The notes under the pieces: generated by a model
Seen by the model: only the letters and a program-made list of their open reading frames with translations
The model's database searches: none
What the model was told of the DNA's origin: nothing
Translations under genes and position numbers: made by a program
Shown here: in pieces, positions 7,472 through 16,566 of the stretch
Layout: every line of letters begins with the position of its first letter
Position numbering within the stretch: the first letter of the stretch is position 1
NCBI RefSeq assembly: GCF_008153345.1
Contig: NZ_CP042818.1
Coordinates: 1,612,001 to 1,676,000, forward strand
Origin: Treponema phagedenis
GTDB taxonomy: Bacteria; Spirochaetota; Spirochaetia; Treponematales; Treponemataceae
Reading direction: 5' to 3'
Length of the DNA: 64,000 bases

Positions 7472-8385
7472 AAAAAAGCACTATCTTTGCATATATTTTT
7501 TACACGTGTGAAAATGCCGACGGCAAAAAAAGCCATCCGGTTTTGTCGATATGCAAAGCGTTAGGCGTCAGCGAAAGAGGCTATTACAAATGGAAACAAA
7601 ATCGTAATAAACCGAAACGCTGGCAGCTTCTTCCGGCCGAAATACATAAGATTATCGAGGAAGATTATTACAATGATAATTATGGCGTTGTGCGAATGGT
7701 GAGCGCTCTTAAACAGCGAGGCAATCCCAAGTCGTATGCGACGGTACGAAATGCCATGAAAAAGGGAAATCTCCTGCATGAAAGCCGCAGAAGTCCTGAC
7801 GGACTTACCAAAGCGGATAAAAAAGCGCAACGACCTGAAAATTTAGTAAAGCGAAACTTTTATGCATCAGAACCGGATACACTCTACTTCACGGACATAA
7901 CAGAAGTTCCCTGCGCTGACGGAAAATTATACATCTGTCCGATGTTCGATGCCTGCGGCGGAGAGATTGTCTCGCTTGCGATGGATAGTAATATGAAAAA
8001 AGAGTTGTGCATACGAGCACTAACCGAAGCGTTTGAAATGAGGCAGCCTGGAGCCGGAGTCATAGTTCACAGTGATGCCGGAAGCCAATTTACAAGCATA
8101 GCGTATAAACAAACGCTTGGAAAATTCAAAGCTATCCAAAGCATGAGTGATGTTGGAAAATGTTATGACAATGTGCGCATGGAAAGTTTTTTTGCAACAT
8201 TAAAGAAAGAGCTTTTATATAGAATAGATACAACGAAGATGACACGGGAACAAGTGAAACCGCTTGTATGGCAATACACCATGGTCTATTACAACCGGAA
8301 AAGAATCAGTACGGTTAATGAGGATGGCTTACCGCCGACATTGTATCGGCTGAAAGTCACAAAGAAAAAGAATGGAGCGGCTTGA
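7468..8385 (+). CDS. IS3-family transposase OrfB (copy 1)
   Basis: A 305-residue protein with the HTH_21-type N-terminal region (GYYKWKQNRNKPKR) and an rve integrase core. The DDE residues are in LYFTDITEVP, VIVHSDAGSQF and DNVRMESFFATLKKE. It begins at a GTG that overlaps the orfA stop. The second copy in this window differs at only a handful of residues (for example SQF/GQF and KFKA/RKFR), so the two are recent relatives. All catalytic residues are present, so the element may be active. Confidence 0.9.
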   Translation: MKKSTIFAYIFYTCENADGKKSHPVLSICKALGVSERGYYKWKQNRNKPKRWQLLPAEIHKIIEEDYYNDNYGVVRMVSALKQRGNPKSYATVRNAMKKGNLLHESRRSPDGLTKADKKAQRPENLVKRNFYASEPDTLYFTDITEVPCADGKLYICPMFDACGGEIVSLAMDSNMKKELCIRALTEAFEMRQPGAGVIVHSDAGSQFTSIAYKQTLGKFKAIQSMSDVGKCYDNVRMESFFATLKKELLYRIDTTKMTREQVKPLVWQYTMVYYNRKRISTVNEDGLPPTLYRLKVTKKKNGAA

Positions 8386-8714
8386 ACATACATTTAGGGG
8401 ATAAAAATACTGAACTGATATTGACATTTCCAAACTGTCTGCCATTTTTATCACTTCCTTTCTTTTTTTGTTGTTTTAGGTGGAGGCTTAATAGATTTTT
8501 TATATCCACTTTGTGAATGAGCGTTTTGAAATGATAGAATTAAAAAAAGCCGACTACTGAATTAATTTTGTTGTTTCAGTATGTCGGCTTAATTGTTTTG
8601 TTCATTTCAAATTTTAAAAGTCAAGGGCGAGCGTTAGCGAGTTTATTTACCCTTGACTTTTAAAAAGCGAATGATTGTTGCTCCCTGCAAGGGTTTGGCT
8701 CCGCAGGACGCAAG

Positions 8715-8744
8715 CACCCTTTAGGGTGTATAATTGCGCCCTTA
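8715..8744 (+). other. oriT: Predicted oriT core, IncQ/RSF1010-like (copy 2)
   Basis: Same 30 bases as at 1443-1472: inverted repeat CACCCTTTAGGGTG then TATAATTGCG/CCCTTA, with the predicted nick after 8738. The matching relaxase gene here is reduced to its first codons, so transfer would need a relaxase supplied in trans. Confidence 0.65.
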
Positions 8745-8790
8745 GAAAATCTAAGGGAGATTTGATTATTTACAAACCCCTTTATTTTTC

Positions 8791-9081
8791 TTAATTTCCT
8801 CTGATTATTTTTAGTGTTTCTTTGAATTCTTTTGTTTTCGTTGCTTCTTCTAATAGGATTTTTATTTCTTCATCTGTCAGTTCTTCTGCATTTTCTATAA
8901 GGCTTTCTAATATTGCTCCTCTTGTTATTAGCCTATGAGTTCTTTCTTTTCTTCTTTTTATTATGTCTTGTTTTAATATCTTCTTTTCTTGATTTTTTAG
9001 TTGCCTTAATCTTTCTTCTGTATCGTCAATTTTATCTTTTATTTCTTTTGACTCTTGTCTTATTTGTTCTAATTTTTTCAT
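8791..9081 (-). CDS. DUF3847-family mobile-element protein (copy 2)
   Basis: A 96-residue charged protein nearly identical to the product at 1528-1797, with the family-typical RTHRLITRGAILESL segment and a Lys/Glu-rich N-terminal helix. The C terminus here reads TKTKEFKETLKIIRGN and is probably the intact form, because the other copy has lost one base before this point. The ATG at 9081 follows a plausible AAGGAG site. It lies between oriT copy 2 and a strong terminator hairpin, beyond which operon B ends. Function unknown; it is restricted to conjugative and mobilisable elements. Confidence 0.75.
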   Translation of the reverse strand: MKKLEQIRQESKEIKDKIDDTEERLRQLKNQEKKILKQDIIKRRKERTHRLITRGAILESLIENAEELTDEEIKILLEEATKTKEFKETLKIIRGN

Positions 9082-9100
9082 ATAAAACTCCTTTCTTGTA

Positions 9101-9131
9101 ATAAAAAAACGACTAGAACTTTTCTAATCGT
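9101..9131 (-). terminator. Terminator hairpin upstream of DUF3847 copy 2
   Basis: On the minus strand ACGATTAGAA pairs with TTCTAGTCGT around a 3-base loop and is followed by seven T. It separates operon B from the mobilisation genes. Between it and the MFS stop, 9132-9467 holds AT-rich DNA with no convincing gene, and a weak hairpin of AAAGGCATT arms at about 9392-9447 after the operon. Confidence 0.65.
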
Positions 9132-9467
9132 CTTTGTTATAAATATTATAATTTGCTATATTCCGTTTTAATTTTATGTTTTCTATATATCTTTCCATGT
9201 AATCCAATCTGGAGTAGGTTGATATTTGTCAACAAATTTTTTTATATTCCCACATCTGCCCATAGAAATAATTATGAAAATTATTATTGGAAGGAAGTAG
9301 AGATGTGAAGTTAATTTGCACTTCTATAACATTATTTAACACACATAAACTAAAAGAACTATAAATCTAACATTAATAATATTTAAAAGCTAAAGGCATT
9401 GCAATGTTCTCTAAAGAAAATGAGATATATTTTAATGCCTTTAAATTATCTATTTATATTTTTTTAA

Positions 9468-10736
9468 TTAGCTGACGCTTTTATCTTTTGATATATATAA
9501 AATAAGTGGGTAGGTGATCAGTACAGCTAAGCTTGCAATAAATATACACATATATGCTGGCATAATATTTGCCAAAAATCCATAAAACATATTTCCTAAT
9601 GGTATTGATGATAATGCAAGCATGCTAAAAACTGACATAATTCTACTTCTAAATTCATTTTTAATATTTTTTTGAAAAAATACTTGTGTAGCTATATTTA
9701 ATGGCATAACTGAACTAATTACCAAGCAATCTAAAAACGTTATTAGACCTACTACTAAAACAATATTGTCTTTTCCGGCTCCCATTCCATAATAAACACA
9801 CAAGCCAATTAAGAATAGAAATCCAGATATAGATATTGCACTGTACTTTAATAATTTTTCGGGTTTAATCTTTTTGATAATTGGAAGTATCAAAAATGGC
9901 AATAGGATACTTATACCCGCAGTTGCCATCCTATATATACCATAGATATACTCACTGGTTTTAAATACTTCCAAAAATACATAAGTTATAACAACACTAA
10001 ATATAGCTGAAAATGAAAAGTTAATTAAGGGAGCTACGATTACAAAAATTTTTGAGAACCTATCCTTTCTTAATTCATTAATACCTTCAATGAATTCAGT
10101 AAAGAAAGATTTGATACCCTTTGAGTTTTTCTCCTTTAATTCATCAGCATAGGGTGTTTCAATGAAGAAGTTTAATATTAGGGATAAGACTAATAAAGTG
10201 TTTATCAAAACAAAGGAGCCAAAAATCCCAAAGCTTTTATATATAAATGCTGCCAGCATTGGTGTTGTAATATATACAATGCCATCATCGACTCTTGATA
10301 AAGTAACAGCTTCTTCCATCAATCCCTTATCTATAATCTCGGATAGTATAGAGCTTTCGGCTGAATTATAAAATACCTCAACCATCTCTAAAATTATAAC
10401 AAGAATATATACTGAGATAAGTGAAATATCGCCATACATACCTGAGTAAACCGCGTATATGCTCATGACTAAAATTTGAACCATATTTAAAGTTTTCATA
10501 ATGCTAATTCGTTTTAGTCTATCACCTACAACTCCACCCACAGGAGTGAGTAAAATTCTTGGAATAACTATAATGGATAGAATTGAAGCATATACAAGTG
10601 GCGATCCTGTTTTTTCCAAAATATATAAGGCTAGGGTAAATTGAAGAATATTGCTAGAACCCATAGAAAATGCTGTCGCAAAAAAATAGCTAAGATAGCT
10701 TTTATTTTTTAATAAACTTTTAATAGGTTTCTTCAA
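9468..10736 (-). CDS. MFS exporter, last gene of operon B (EntS-like group)
   Basis: A 422-residue membrane protein with about twelve hydrophobic helices. The MFS loop motif is GGVVGDRLKRISIMK near residue 67. It belongs to the MFS_3-type efflux group that includes enterobactin and bacillibactin exporters as well as macrolide pumps. The start is a TTG at 10736 with AAAGGGG 8 bases upstream, 15 bases after the binding-protein stop. At the end of an iron-regulated peptide-modification and uptake operon it most likely exports the finished metallophore. It resembles the operon A exporter in type and position, although the two sequences are clearly different. Confidence 0.8.
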   Translation of the reverse strand: MKKPIKSLLKNKSYLSYFFATAFSMGSSNILQFTLALYILEKTGSPLVYASILSIIVIPRILLTPVGGVVGDRLKRISIMKTLNMVQILVMSIYAVYSGMYGDISLISVYILVIILEMVEVFYNSAESSILSEIIDKGLMEEAVTLSRVDDGIVYITTPMLAAFIYKSFGIFGSFVLINTLLVLSLILNFFIETPYADELKEKNSKGIKSFFTEFIEGINELRKDRFSKIFVIVAPLINFSFSAIFSVVITYVFLEVFKTSEYIYGIYRMATAGISILLPFLILPIIKKIKPEKLLKYSAISISGFLFLIGLCVYYGMGAGKDNIVLVVGLITFLDCLVISSVMPLNIATQVFFQKNIKNEFRSRIMSVFSMLALSSIPLGNMFYGFLANIMPAYMCIFIASLAVLITYPLILYISKDKSVS

Positions 10737-10751
10737 TATTTAAACCCCTTT

Positions 10752-11816
10752 CTATTTTCCTAATCCCTCAACTATCATTTCAAAAGCATCTACTGTGTAT
10801 ATTCCTGAGAACATATATCTTAATGGAACTACAATAAACTTTTCATTTTTTATTGCATTGACATTTGCAAGTTCTTTATTGTTTTTTAATATGCTTATTA
10901 AATTCTCTGCTCCCTTGTCTCCTGGAGTTTCGTGCAAGATTATATAATCAGGATTCTTAGCAATAACATCTTCCCATCCAACAGTCGCAAATTGCTTGTC
11001 AATATCACTAAAAATATTTTCTCCGCCTGCTTCAGCAATCAATAAATTTTCCAAACTCTTTCCTGCTGCTACCATTGGCTTATTATCATCTCCATTATCA
11101 AATCCCATAACTTTATACTTCTTTGATGTGTCAACCTTGTTCTTTATTTCTTTAAATCTAGCTTCAATTTCATCACAAAGTTCCTTTGCCTTATCTTCAA
11201 CATTGAATATTTTGCCAAGATTCATGATATCAACATACATATCATTAATTTCAGGTTGTTTATCTAAAGAGCCTTCAGTAACCAATATATTTATTCCATT
11301 TTCTGTATAATCCTTATATTCACCAAAAATATCAGGAACATTGAAGTAAAAACTATCCATTAAAATAAAATCTGGCTTAAGAGATAAGTTTACTTCAAGA
11401 CTTGGAAATGGACTCTTTAAATATCCCTCAGGTATTGGAATATTTTTTACATCTTCCCTGTATTTTTCTGCTACATCATCAATTGATAATAACCCCGCTT
11501 CTCTTGAAGCAATAATTTTATCTTTTTGTCCTAAGGCTACTAAAGTTGAAGCTGCGTTGTAATCCATAGCAATTATTCTTTCTGGTGCTTTTTCATACAC
11601 TGTCTTATGATCAAAGTTGTCAATCTCAACTGGATAATGGTCTTTTTTTGCTTCATCTGTTTTTTCTTCAGCTTTACTTTCTACTTTTTCTTCAACTTTG
11701 TTTTCAACTACTTCTTTTTTTGTATCACTTTCTACATTGTCTTTTTTTGCACATCCTGCAAAACCTACTACTAGCAATAATGCTAATGCTAAGCTTAAAA
11801 TTTTCTTTGAGTTCAT
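10752..11816 (-). CDS. Siderophore-type ABC substrate-binding lipoprotein
   Basis: A 354-residue protein with a lipoprotein signal (LLVVGFAGC, cleavage before Cys22), then a long Lys/Glu/Val linker to about residue 65 and a class III periplasmic-binding fold of the FepB/FhuD/BtuF type. Typical pieces are PERIIAMDYNAASTLVALG, KPDFILMD, a long connecting helix, and WEDVIAKNPDYIILHE. It should capture the metal complex outside the membrane for the FecCD permease. AGGAGA lies close upstream of the ATG. An IS5-family element ends about 20 bases upstream and separates this gene from the ATPase gene, so its expression may now depend on read-through or on an element promoter. Confidence 0.85.
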   Translation of the reverse strand: MNSKKILSLALALLLVVGFAGCAKKDNVESDTKKEVVENKVEEKVESKAEEKTDEAKKDHYPVEIDNFDHKTVYEKAPERIIAMDYNAASTLVALGQKDKIIASREAGLLSIDDVAEKYREDVKNIPIPEGYLKSPFPSLEVNLSLKPDFILMDSFYFNVPDIFGEYKDYTENGINILVTEGSLDKQPEINDMYVDIMNLGKIFNVEDKAKELCDEIEARFKEIKNKVDTSKKYKVMGFDNGDDNKPMVAAGKSLENLLIAEAGGENIFSDIDKQFATVGWEDVIAKNPDYIILHETPGDKGAENLISILKNNKELANVNAIKNEKFIVVPLRYMFSGIYTVDAFEMIVEGLGK

Positions 11817-11837
11817 ATTTTAATCTCCTATTCTAAA

Positions 11838-13047
11838 GGGCACCTCTAAAAACCTATTTTTTAGTGTACCTATTTATTATTTTAGTAGCTTTTTTATAAA
11901 TTGTCTAGTGTAAAACTTGGATTCTTTATCTTAGTTCTCTTACTTTTCCATTTTATTACCTATATGCTCTCTCATTTTACTTCTTTAGATAGCAATATCG
12001 GCATAAGTTGTATGTTAAGTTCATCATTATTATCGAAAATGTTGCACGAGCTAGTCCTATCGTTCTTACATAGATACCTTTCATTGAGTTTGTCATAAAG
12101 CCAAATACATGTTCAACTCTTGCCCGTATTTTTGATTTTTTTCTGTTACCGATTTTTTGTTTTTTAGTAAGAGGTTTCCCTCTTGCTCCTCTTTCACAAA
12201 TTTGTCCTTCTATCCCTTTCGCTTTTAAAATCCCCTCTATTTCTTCTCCTATATAGGCACTATCTGCGTATAATCTTTCATCTTTCCTTTCAACTAAATT
12301 TTTTAACTCTCTACTATCATGAACATTGGCTGCTGTTACCGTTGCTTTCAATATAAGCTTACTTTTTTTATCTATTTTTATATGATCTTTATAACCGTAA
12401 TAATTACGTTTATGCTTCTTTGTCCACCTCGCATCACAGTCTTTTTGCGATAATTTTGCCTTATTTTGTTTTTCTTGCCATTGTTCAGGAATTTTTCCGT
12501 TTTTGATTTGTTCATTTTCATCTTTGCTGTTATGCTGTATCGGTGCTTCTACTATTGTCGCATCTATTATCGTTCCCTCTTTTCCTATTAAGTTATTTTT
12601 AGCTAATTCTTTTCCAAACTTTTCAAATAATTTTTTTGATACTCTCGCTTCAATGAGTTTTTCTTTAAAAAGCCATATTGTTTTTGCATCGGGTACTTTA
12701 TCTTTTAATTCCAATCCTAAAAATCTCATAAAGGATAGCCGATCGTTTATTTGATATTCCGTTTGGTCATCACTTATGTTGTATAATTTTTGTAAAATTA
12801 TTATTTTAAACATCATTACATAATCGTATGCAGGTCTTCCGCCTAAACCTTTTGGCTCTTTAGTTAATGCTTTTTTTAATAGGGGCTTGAATATTTCCCA
12901 ATTTATTTTTTCGTTTAATTTTTCAAGACTATCTCCTAGCTTACTTAATACTCTTAAACGATCTTCTTCATCAAATAATCCTTTTTGTTTCATACCTCAT
13001 TTTATCATCTTTTTAATCTTTTTTAAAGGGGGTTTTTAGAGGTGCCC
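11838..13047 (-). mobile_element. IS5-family insertion sequence inside operon B (1210 bp)
   Basis: Perfect 17-base terminal inverted repeats, GGGCACCTCTAAAAACC at 11838-11854 and its complement at 13031-13047, bound one intact transposase gene. The flanks carry a 4-base TAAA duplication. Removing the element with one TAAA copy joins the ATPase frame to a stop two codons further on (ending Asn-Asn-Ile-Leu-Glu), whose TAG overlaps the ribosome binding site of the binding-protein gene. Confidence 0.9.
11977..12993 (-). CDS. IS5-family transposase
   Basis: A 338-residue DDE transposase. It has the N-terminal DUF772-type region (GRPAYDYVMMFKIIILQKLY), the first Asp in GTIIDATIVEAPIQ near residue 145, the second in LYADSAYIGEEIEG, and a C-terminal E in RARVEHVFGFM. 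The segment between carries YYGYKDHIKIDKKSKL, typical for the group. The frame is intact and the ends match perfectly, so the element may still move. It is oriented like the operon it interrupts, so polar effects on the binding-protein and MFS genes may be partial. Confidence 0.9.
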   Translation of the reverse strand: MKQKGLFDEEDRLRVLSKLGDSLEKLNEKINWEIFKPLLKKALTKEPKGLGGRPAYDYVMMFKIIILQKLYNISDDQTEYQINDRLSFMRFLGLELKDKVPDAKTIWLFKEKLIEARVSKKLFEKFGKELAKNNLIGKEGTIIDATIVEAPIQHNSKDENEQIKNGKIPEQWQEKQNKAKLSQKDCDARWTKKHKRNYYGYKDHIKIDKKSKLILKATVTAANVHDSRELKNLVERKDERLYADSAYIGEEIEGILKAKGIEGQICERGARGKPLTKKQKIGNRKKSKIRARVEHVFGFMTNSMKGIYVRTIGLARATFSIIMMNLTYNLCRYCYLKK

Positions 13048-13815
13048 TAAAATATTATTATAGACAACAATTCTTTCCTTACCATCATTTATGATTTTAG
13101 AGTCCATATTAAAAGCTTCTTTTATAACATGAGGGTTTATAACCTCTTCTGGCCTTCCATTGACCAATACCTTTCCAGACTTTAATACATATATCTCATC
13201 ACAAAATTTTGATGCAAAATTCAAATCATGAAAAACAGATATTACTGTCATTGAGATTTGTTTTAATATTTGCATCAAAAACATTTGATAATAAATGTCT
13301 AAATGATTCGTTGGTTCATCCAAAATCATAATTTCTGTATCTTGTGTTAGAGCCCTTGCAATTAGCACTCTTTGTTTTTCACCTCCTGATAAGCTATTAT
13401 ATTTTCTTTGTGCAAAGTCTCTCATGCCTAACTTATTCAAGTTTCTCATAGCTTTTTCATGATCTTCCCTAGAATAATCTTCAAGCGATTTCTTATAAGG
13501 TAGTCTTCCCATTAAAACGATATCTATAACCCTATAATCAAAATCACTATTATTCTCTTGCTTCATAACACTTAAATTTTTTGCAATATCATTTTGGCTA
13601 TAATCTTCTAATGGGATGCCCTTTATATAAACTGTTTTTTTATGGGGTACAATCGCGTTATACAAATGTTTAAGCATTGTAGTTTTGCCAGAACCATTAG
13701 CTCCTATTATTCCTATAAACTTATTTTTACAAGCATTAAATGAAATGTTTTCCAAAATCTTTTTTTCCTTTATATCATAAGAAAGGTTTTCTATATTAAT
13801 CATAATGTTATCCAT
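13036..13815 (-). CDS. FecE/FepC-type ABC ATPase, C terminus altered by IS insertion
   Basis: A 259-residue ATPase of iron-siderophore/cobalamin importers. Walker A is GANGSGKTT near residue 37, the signature LSGGEKQR near 142, Walker B MILDEPTNHLD near 160, and the H-loop VFHDLNFA near 195. It powers import with the FecCD-type permease encoded just upstream, whose stop it overlaps (TAATG). The last three residues (Gly-His-Leu) are encoded by the end of the IS5-family element; before insertion the protein would have ended in Glu. The catalytic domain is untouched, so activity should be kept. Confidence 0.9.
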   Translation of the reverse strand: MDNIMINIENLSYDIKEKKILENISFNACKNKFIGIIGANGSGKTTMLKHLYNAIVPHKKTVYIKGIPLEDYSQNDIAKNLSVMKQENNSDFDYRVIDIVLMGRLPYKKSLEDYSREDHEKAMRNLNKLGMRDFAQRKYNSLSGGEKQRVLIARALTQDTEIMILDEPTNHLDIYYQMFLMQILKQISMTVISVFHDLNFASKFCDEIYVLKSGKVLVNGRPEEVINPHVIKEAFNMDSKIINDGKERIVVYNNILGHL

Positions 13816-14846
13816 TATAGTTCCTCCTTTATCAATAAATAAAGAAAAACTGGAGCTCCAAAAAATGCTGTAATTATTCCAATAGGCAGTTCTTGAGGGG
13901 ATAAAATTGTTCTTGCTAATATATCAGAAAGACATAAAAATCCTCCGCCATAAATAAATGAAAGTGGTAATAAATATAGGTGTTTGGGACTTATGATTTT
14001 TCTTAGGATATGAGGCACAATAAACCCGACAAAACCTATTAACCCACAAGAAGCTACTGCAACGCCAGACATTATAGAAACTATAATAATTGATTGTTTT
14101 TTTAAAGATTGAACATTTACACCTAAACTTAATGCCGTCTCGTCACCCAAAGATATTACGTCATATTTTTTCGCTTGAAAGAGAATATATATGGTGCAAA
14201 CTATAATTACAATTGAGGGAAAGAAAATATTATCCCATCTTGCACTTCCAACAGAACCCATTGTCCATGAAAGGATTCCCTTTATTATATTCGTATTAGG
14301 GGTTGCTATTATAAAAAAGTTTGATAGGGCAGCTAGCATTGTTGAGACTGCCATTCCTGTTAAAATTAACCTGCTACTCGCAACTTTTCTGCCAGCATGT
14401 GAAAGCTTGTACACAAGAGTAAGAGCCAATATTGAGCCTAAAAAAGCCATTCCAGCCCTACCCAGCCAAGAATTTATAAAGGGCAAACCTATAAAATAAC
14501 CAAATGTTACAAAGGCTAATGCTCCACTTGATACGCCTACCATGTAGGGTTCAGCCAAAATGTTTTGTGTTATTGACTGCATTACCACTCCCGATATGGC
14601 GAGTCCCCCTCCAATAAATATCGCTAATAATCCCCTGGGTATTCTTAAATTCCATATTATGGGAATATGAGATTCAACTTCACTAATATCTCCGATTCCA
14701 AAAACCTTATATTTAATGACATCAAGAACTGACTTCACGCTTATATCTGCTGATCCCATAAATCCAGAGAATAAAAAACTGGTCAATATAATTACAATGC
14801 CTAAAACTAGCATAATTTCATAATTTCTTTTTACATTAATTTTCAT
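13815..14846 (-). CDS. FecCD-family iron-complex permease
   Basis: A protein of about 343 residues with roughly ten membrane helices, of the BtuC/FecCD/FepD family. Characteristic stretches are IIWNLRIPRGLLAIFIGGGLAISG cut across the first helices, LAEPYMVGVSSGAL, and GLIGFVGFIVPHILR, the coupling-helix region that contacts the ATPase. A single permease gene implies a homodimeric channel. I set the start at the ATG at 14846, which has GGAGAAG just upstream and overlaps the preceding ABC gene. With the ATPase and binding protein it forms a complete importer for a metal chelate. Confidence 0.88.
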   Translation of the reverse strand: MKINVKRNYEIMLVLGIVIILTSFLFSGFMGSADISVKSVLDVIKYKVFGIGDISEVESHIPIIWNLRIPRGLLAIFIGGGLAISGVVMQSITQNILAEPYMVGVSSGALAFVTFGYFIGLPFINSWLGRAGMAFLGSILALTLVYKLSHAGRKVASSRLILTGMAVSTMLAALSNFFIIATPNTNIIKGILSWTMGSVGSARWDNIFFPSIVIIVCTIYILFQAKKYDVISLGDETALSLGVNVQSLKKQSIIIVSIMSGVAVASCGLIGFVGFIVPHILRKIISPKHLYLLPLSFIYGGGFLCLSDILARTILSPQELPIGIITAFFGAPVFLYLLIKEEL

Positions 14847-16566
14847 TTTCTCTTCTCCATTCACTGCCCATTAATAATTCATTAAAAGATTTATTGTTAA
14901 CAATCAGCTCATCATACTTGCCAGTGCCTTCAACCCTTCCATCTTTTATAAATATTATCCTATCTGCGTTTTGTATTGTTGATAATTTATGGGCAGATAT
15001 AATAATTACTTTATCTTTTTTTATTTCATCTAAAAGCTCATTTAAAAACTCTTCATTTTTCTCATCAAGTGCAGATGAAACCTCGTCCATTAATAAAACT
15101 GGCGAATCTTTTATAAGACCTCTAATTATAGCTAATCTTTGTAACTCGCCTCCCGAGTAATTTTGACCTGCCTCCTTGACTAAATTATCTAAGCCTTTTT
15201 CTTTAGCCATAATCATCTCATATGAGTTTAATTTTTTAGCTAAGGCTTCAATCTCATCAATGCTCACATCTTCCTTTGCATATTTAAAATTATTTAACAG
15301 GCTATCATTAAAGAAAAATATGTTTTGACTAAAGGTTGTTATGTTTTTTCTCAGCGTGTTCTCTGTATAAGACTTTATATCCCTACCAAATATTTTTATA
15401 TGTCCACCATTTAATTCATAATACCTATTTATGAGTTTAAAAATGGTGCTTTTGCCACCGCCAGATGCAGACACAATAACTGTCTTTTCACCCCTATTAG
15501 CCTTAAAGCTAAAATCTTTTAATATTGCTTTATCAGGATTTTTCTCATAATTGAAATAGCAATTTAAAAACTCAATCCCTTGATCAATTTTACTCCTATC
15601 TATTTCATTAGATCCATACTCCTTTATTAGAGGTTTTATATCATATAAATTTTTCAATCTATTCAATGCCCCAAAAATAAAACCAAAATTTCCAGTTTGA
15701 TGCATGCAAGTTCTAAGAAAATAATAATATGCCACTACTAAGGCTAAATAAACTATTTTTTCAAAGGTCGCAGCAGGAAAAATAATCAATATAATTAAAA
15801 ACAAAGCCAATCCCAGCAAATCTAAGACTAAATTGTCTTTTAATTCTTTGTTTGAATACTTCCCTGAAACCTTATTATATTCTTTAGACTTTTTTTCAAT
15901 TTTATCAAAAAAATCTGTTTCCCTATCGAAAAATAATAATTCTTTAAAGCCCAATATACCGTCAGTCGCATTAGCAATAAGGTCTCCACCCATATTTTTA
16001 ATTTCTATCCCCTGCTTTTCTTTTTCATCCAGACTGCCTATAAACAGCTTAATTGCAAAAAGTAAAAACAAGAATATAATAATTCCGCTTGCTATGGATT
16101 TTAAGCTTATAAGGGTAATAACAACAATTGATATCAGCAAAAAGGCTATCCACTCAGTAAGTATGTGAGCTATAAACCATTCAAATACATTAATATCATT
16201 TATTATCATCTGTACAAAGTCACCGACTTTAATATTTTCTACTGCTCCTGGAGAAATTTTATAGTAATGAGAAAAAACATCTCCTCTAAGTTTTTCTATA
16301 ACATCATAAGAAATATAATGAGAATAATATACATCTATAAACCTTAGTCCTAAATATAAAATAAAAAGACCTGCTAAATAAATTATGGCCTTTTTATCAA
16401 GGATATTACTTTCATAAAAATCATACATTAAAAAAATTAATAAGATTAAATTTACCGTCTGTAAAATATAAACAAGTGCCTTTATAATAGATGATAAGAA
16501 GATTTTAAGCTTTAAAAATTTGCATTTGTTTATAAAAAACATAGCTTTGTCAAATCTATTCTTCAT
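14836..16566 (-). CDS. Exporter-fold ABC half-transporter 2 (YbtQ/IrtB-like)
   Basis: A protein of about 576 residues with a six-helix membrane domain and a C-terminal ATPase. Walker A is SASGGGKST near residue 375, the signature YSGGELQRL near 475, Walker B VLLMDEVSSALDE near 495, and the H-loop ISAHKLS. All catalytic residues are present. It forms a pair with the half-transporter upstream, whose stop it overlaps. Paired half-transporters beside siderophore genes are known from yersiniabactin (YbtPQ) and mycobactin (IrtAB), where they import the metal complex despite the exporter fold. Peptide export is the alternative. AGGAG lies upstream of the chosen ATG at 16566. Confidence 0.85.
   Translation of the reverse strand: MKNRFDKAMFFINKCKFLKLKIFLSSIIKALVYILQTVNLILLIFLMYDFYESNILDKKAIIYLAGLFILYLGLRFIDVYYSHYISYDVIEKLRGDVFSHYYKISPGAVENIKVGDFVQMIINDINVFEWFIAHILTEWIAFLLISIVVITLISLKSIASGIIIFLFLLFAIKLFIGSLDEKEKQGIEIKNMGGDLIANATDGILGFKELLFFDRETDFFDKIEKKSKEYNKVSGKYSNKELKDNLVLDLLGLALFLIILIIFPAATFEKIVYLALVVAYYYFLRTCMHQTGNFGFIFGALNRLKNLYDIKPLIKEYGSNEIDRSKIDQGIEFLNCYFNYEKNPDKAILKDFSFKANRGEKTVIVSASGGGKSTIFKLINRYYELNGGHIKIFGRDIKSYTENTLRKNITTFSQNIFFFNDSLLNNFKYAKEDVSIDEIEALAKKLNSYEMIMAKEKGLDNLVKEAGQNYSGGELQRLAIIRGLIKDSPVLLMDEVSSALDEKNEEFLNELLDEIKKDKVIIISAHKLSTIQNADRIIFIKDGRVEGTGKYDELIVNNKSFNELLMGSEWRRENEN

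Larger units (their letters stand above)
7119..8432 (+). mobile_element. IS3-family insertion sequence, copy 1 (1314 bp, no target duplication)
   Basis: The ends TGGAAGGATA and its counterpart ATTTCCA were set by comparison with the second copy at 45450-46763; both are 1314 bases. orfA and orfB are intact. Left flank TTC and right flank AAC do not match, so there is no target duplication. The right end sits in the fourth or fifth codon of a relaxase gene, and the left flank is the upstream region of operon A. This points to a deletion or recombination at the element. Confidence 0.9.
8433..9081. repeat. Direct repeat, copy 2: relaxase start, oriT region and DUF3847 gene
   Basis: Near-identical to 1161-1797. 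Only the first codons of the relaxase (start at 8445) remain before the IS3 end. The long hairpin lies at 8612-8665. The segment forms the downstream border of operon B in the same way that copy 1 borders operon A. Confidence 0.9.

Noticed and set aside
9132-9467. A short minus-strand frame ending PTPDWITWKDI between operon B and the DUF3847 gene
   Set aside because: Only about 26 codons, without a ribosome binding site; at most a remnant of a lost gene.
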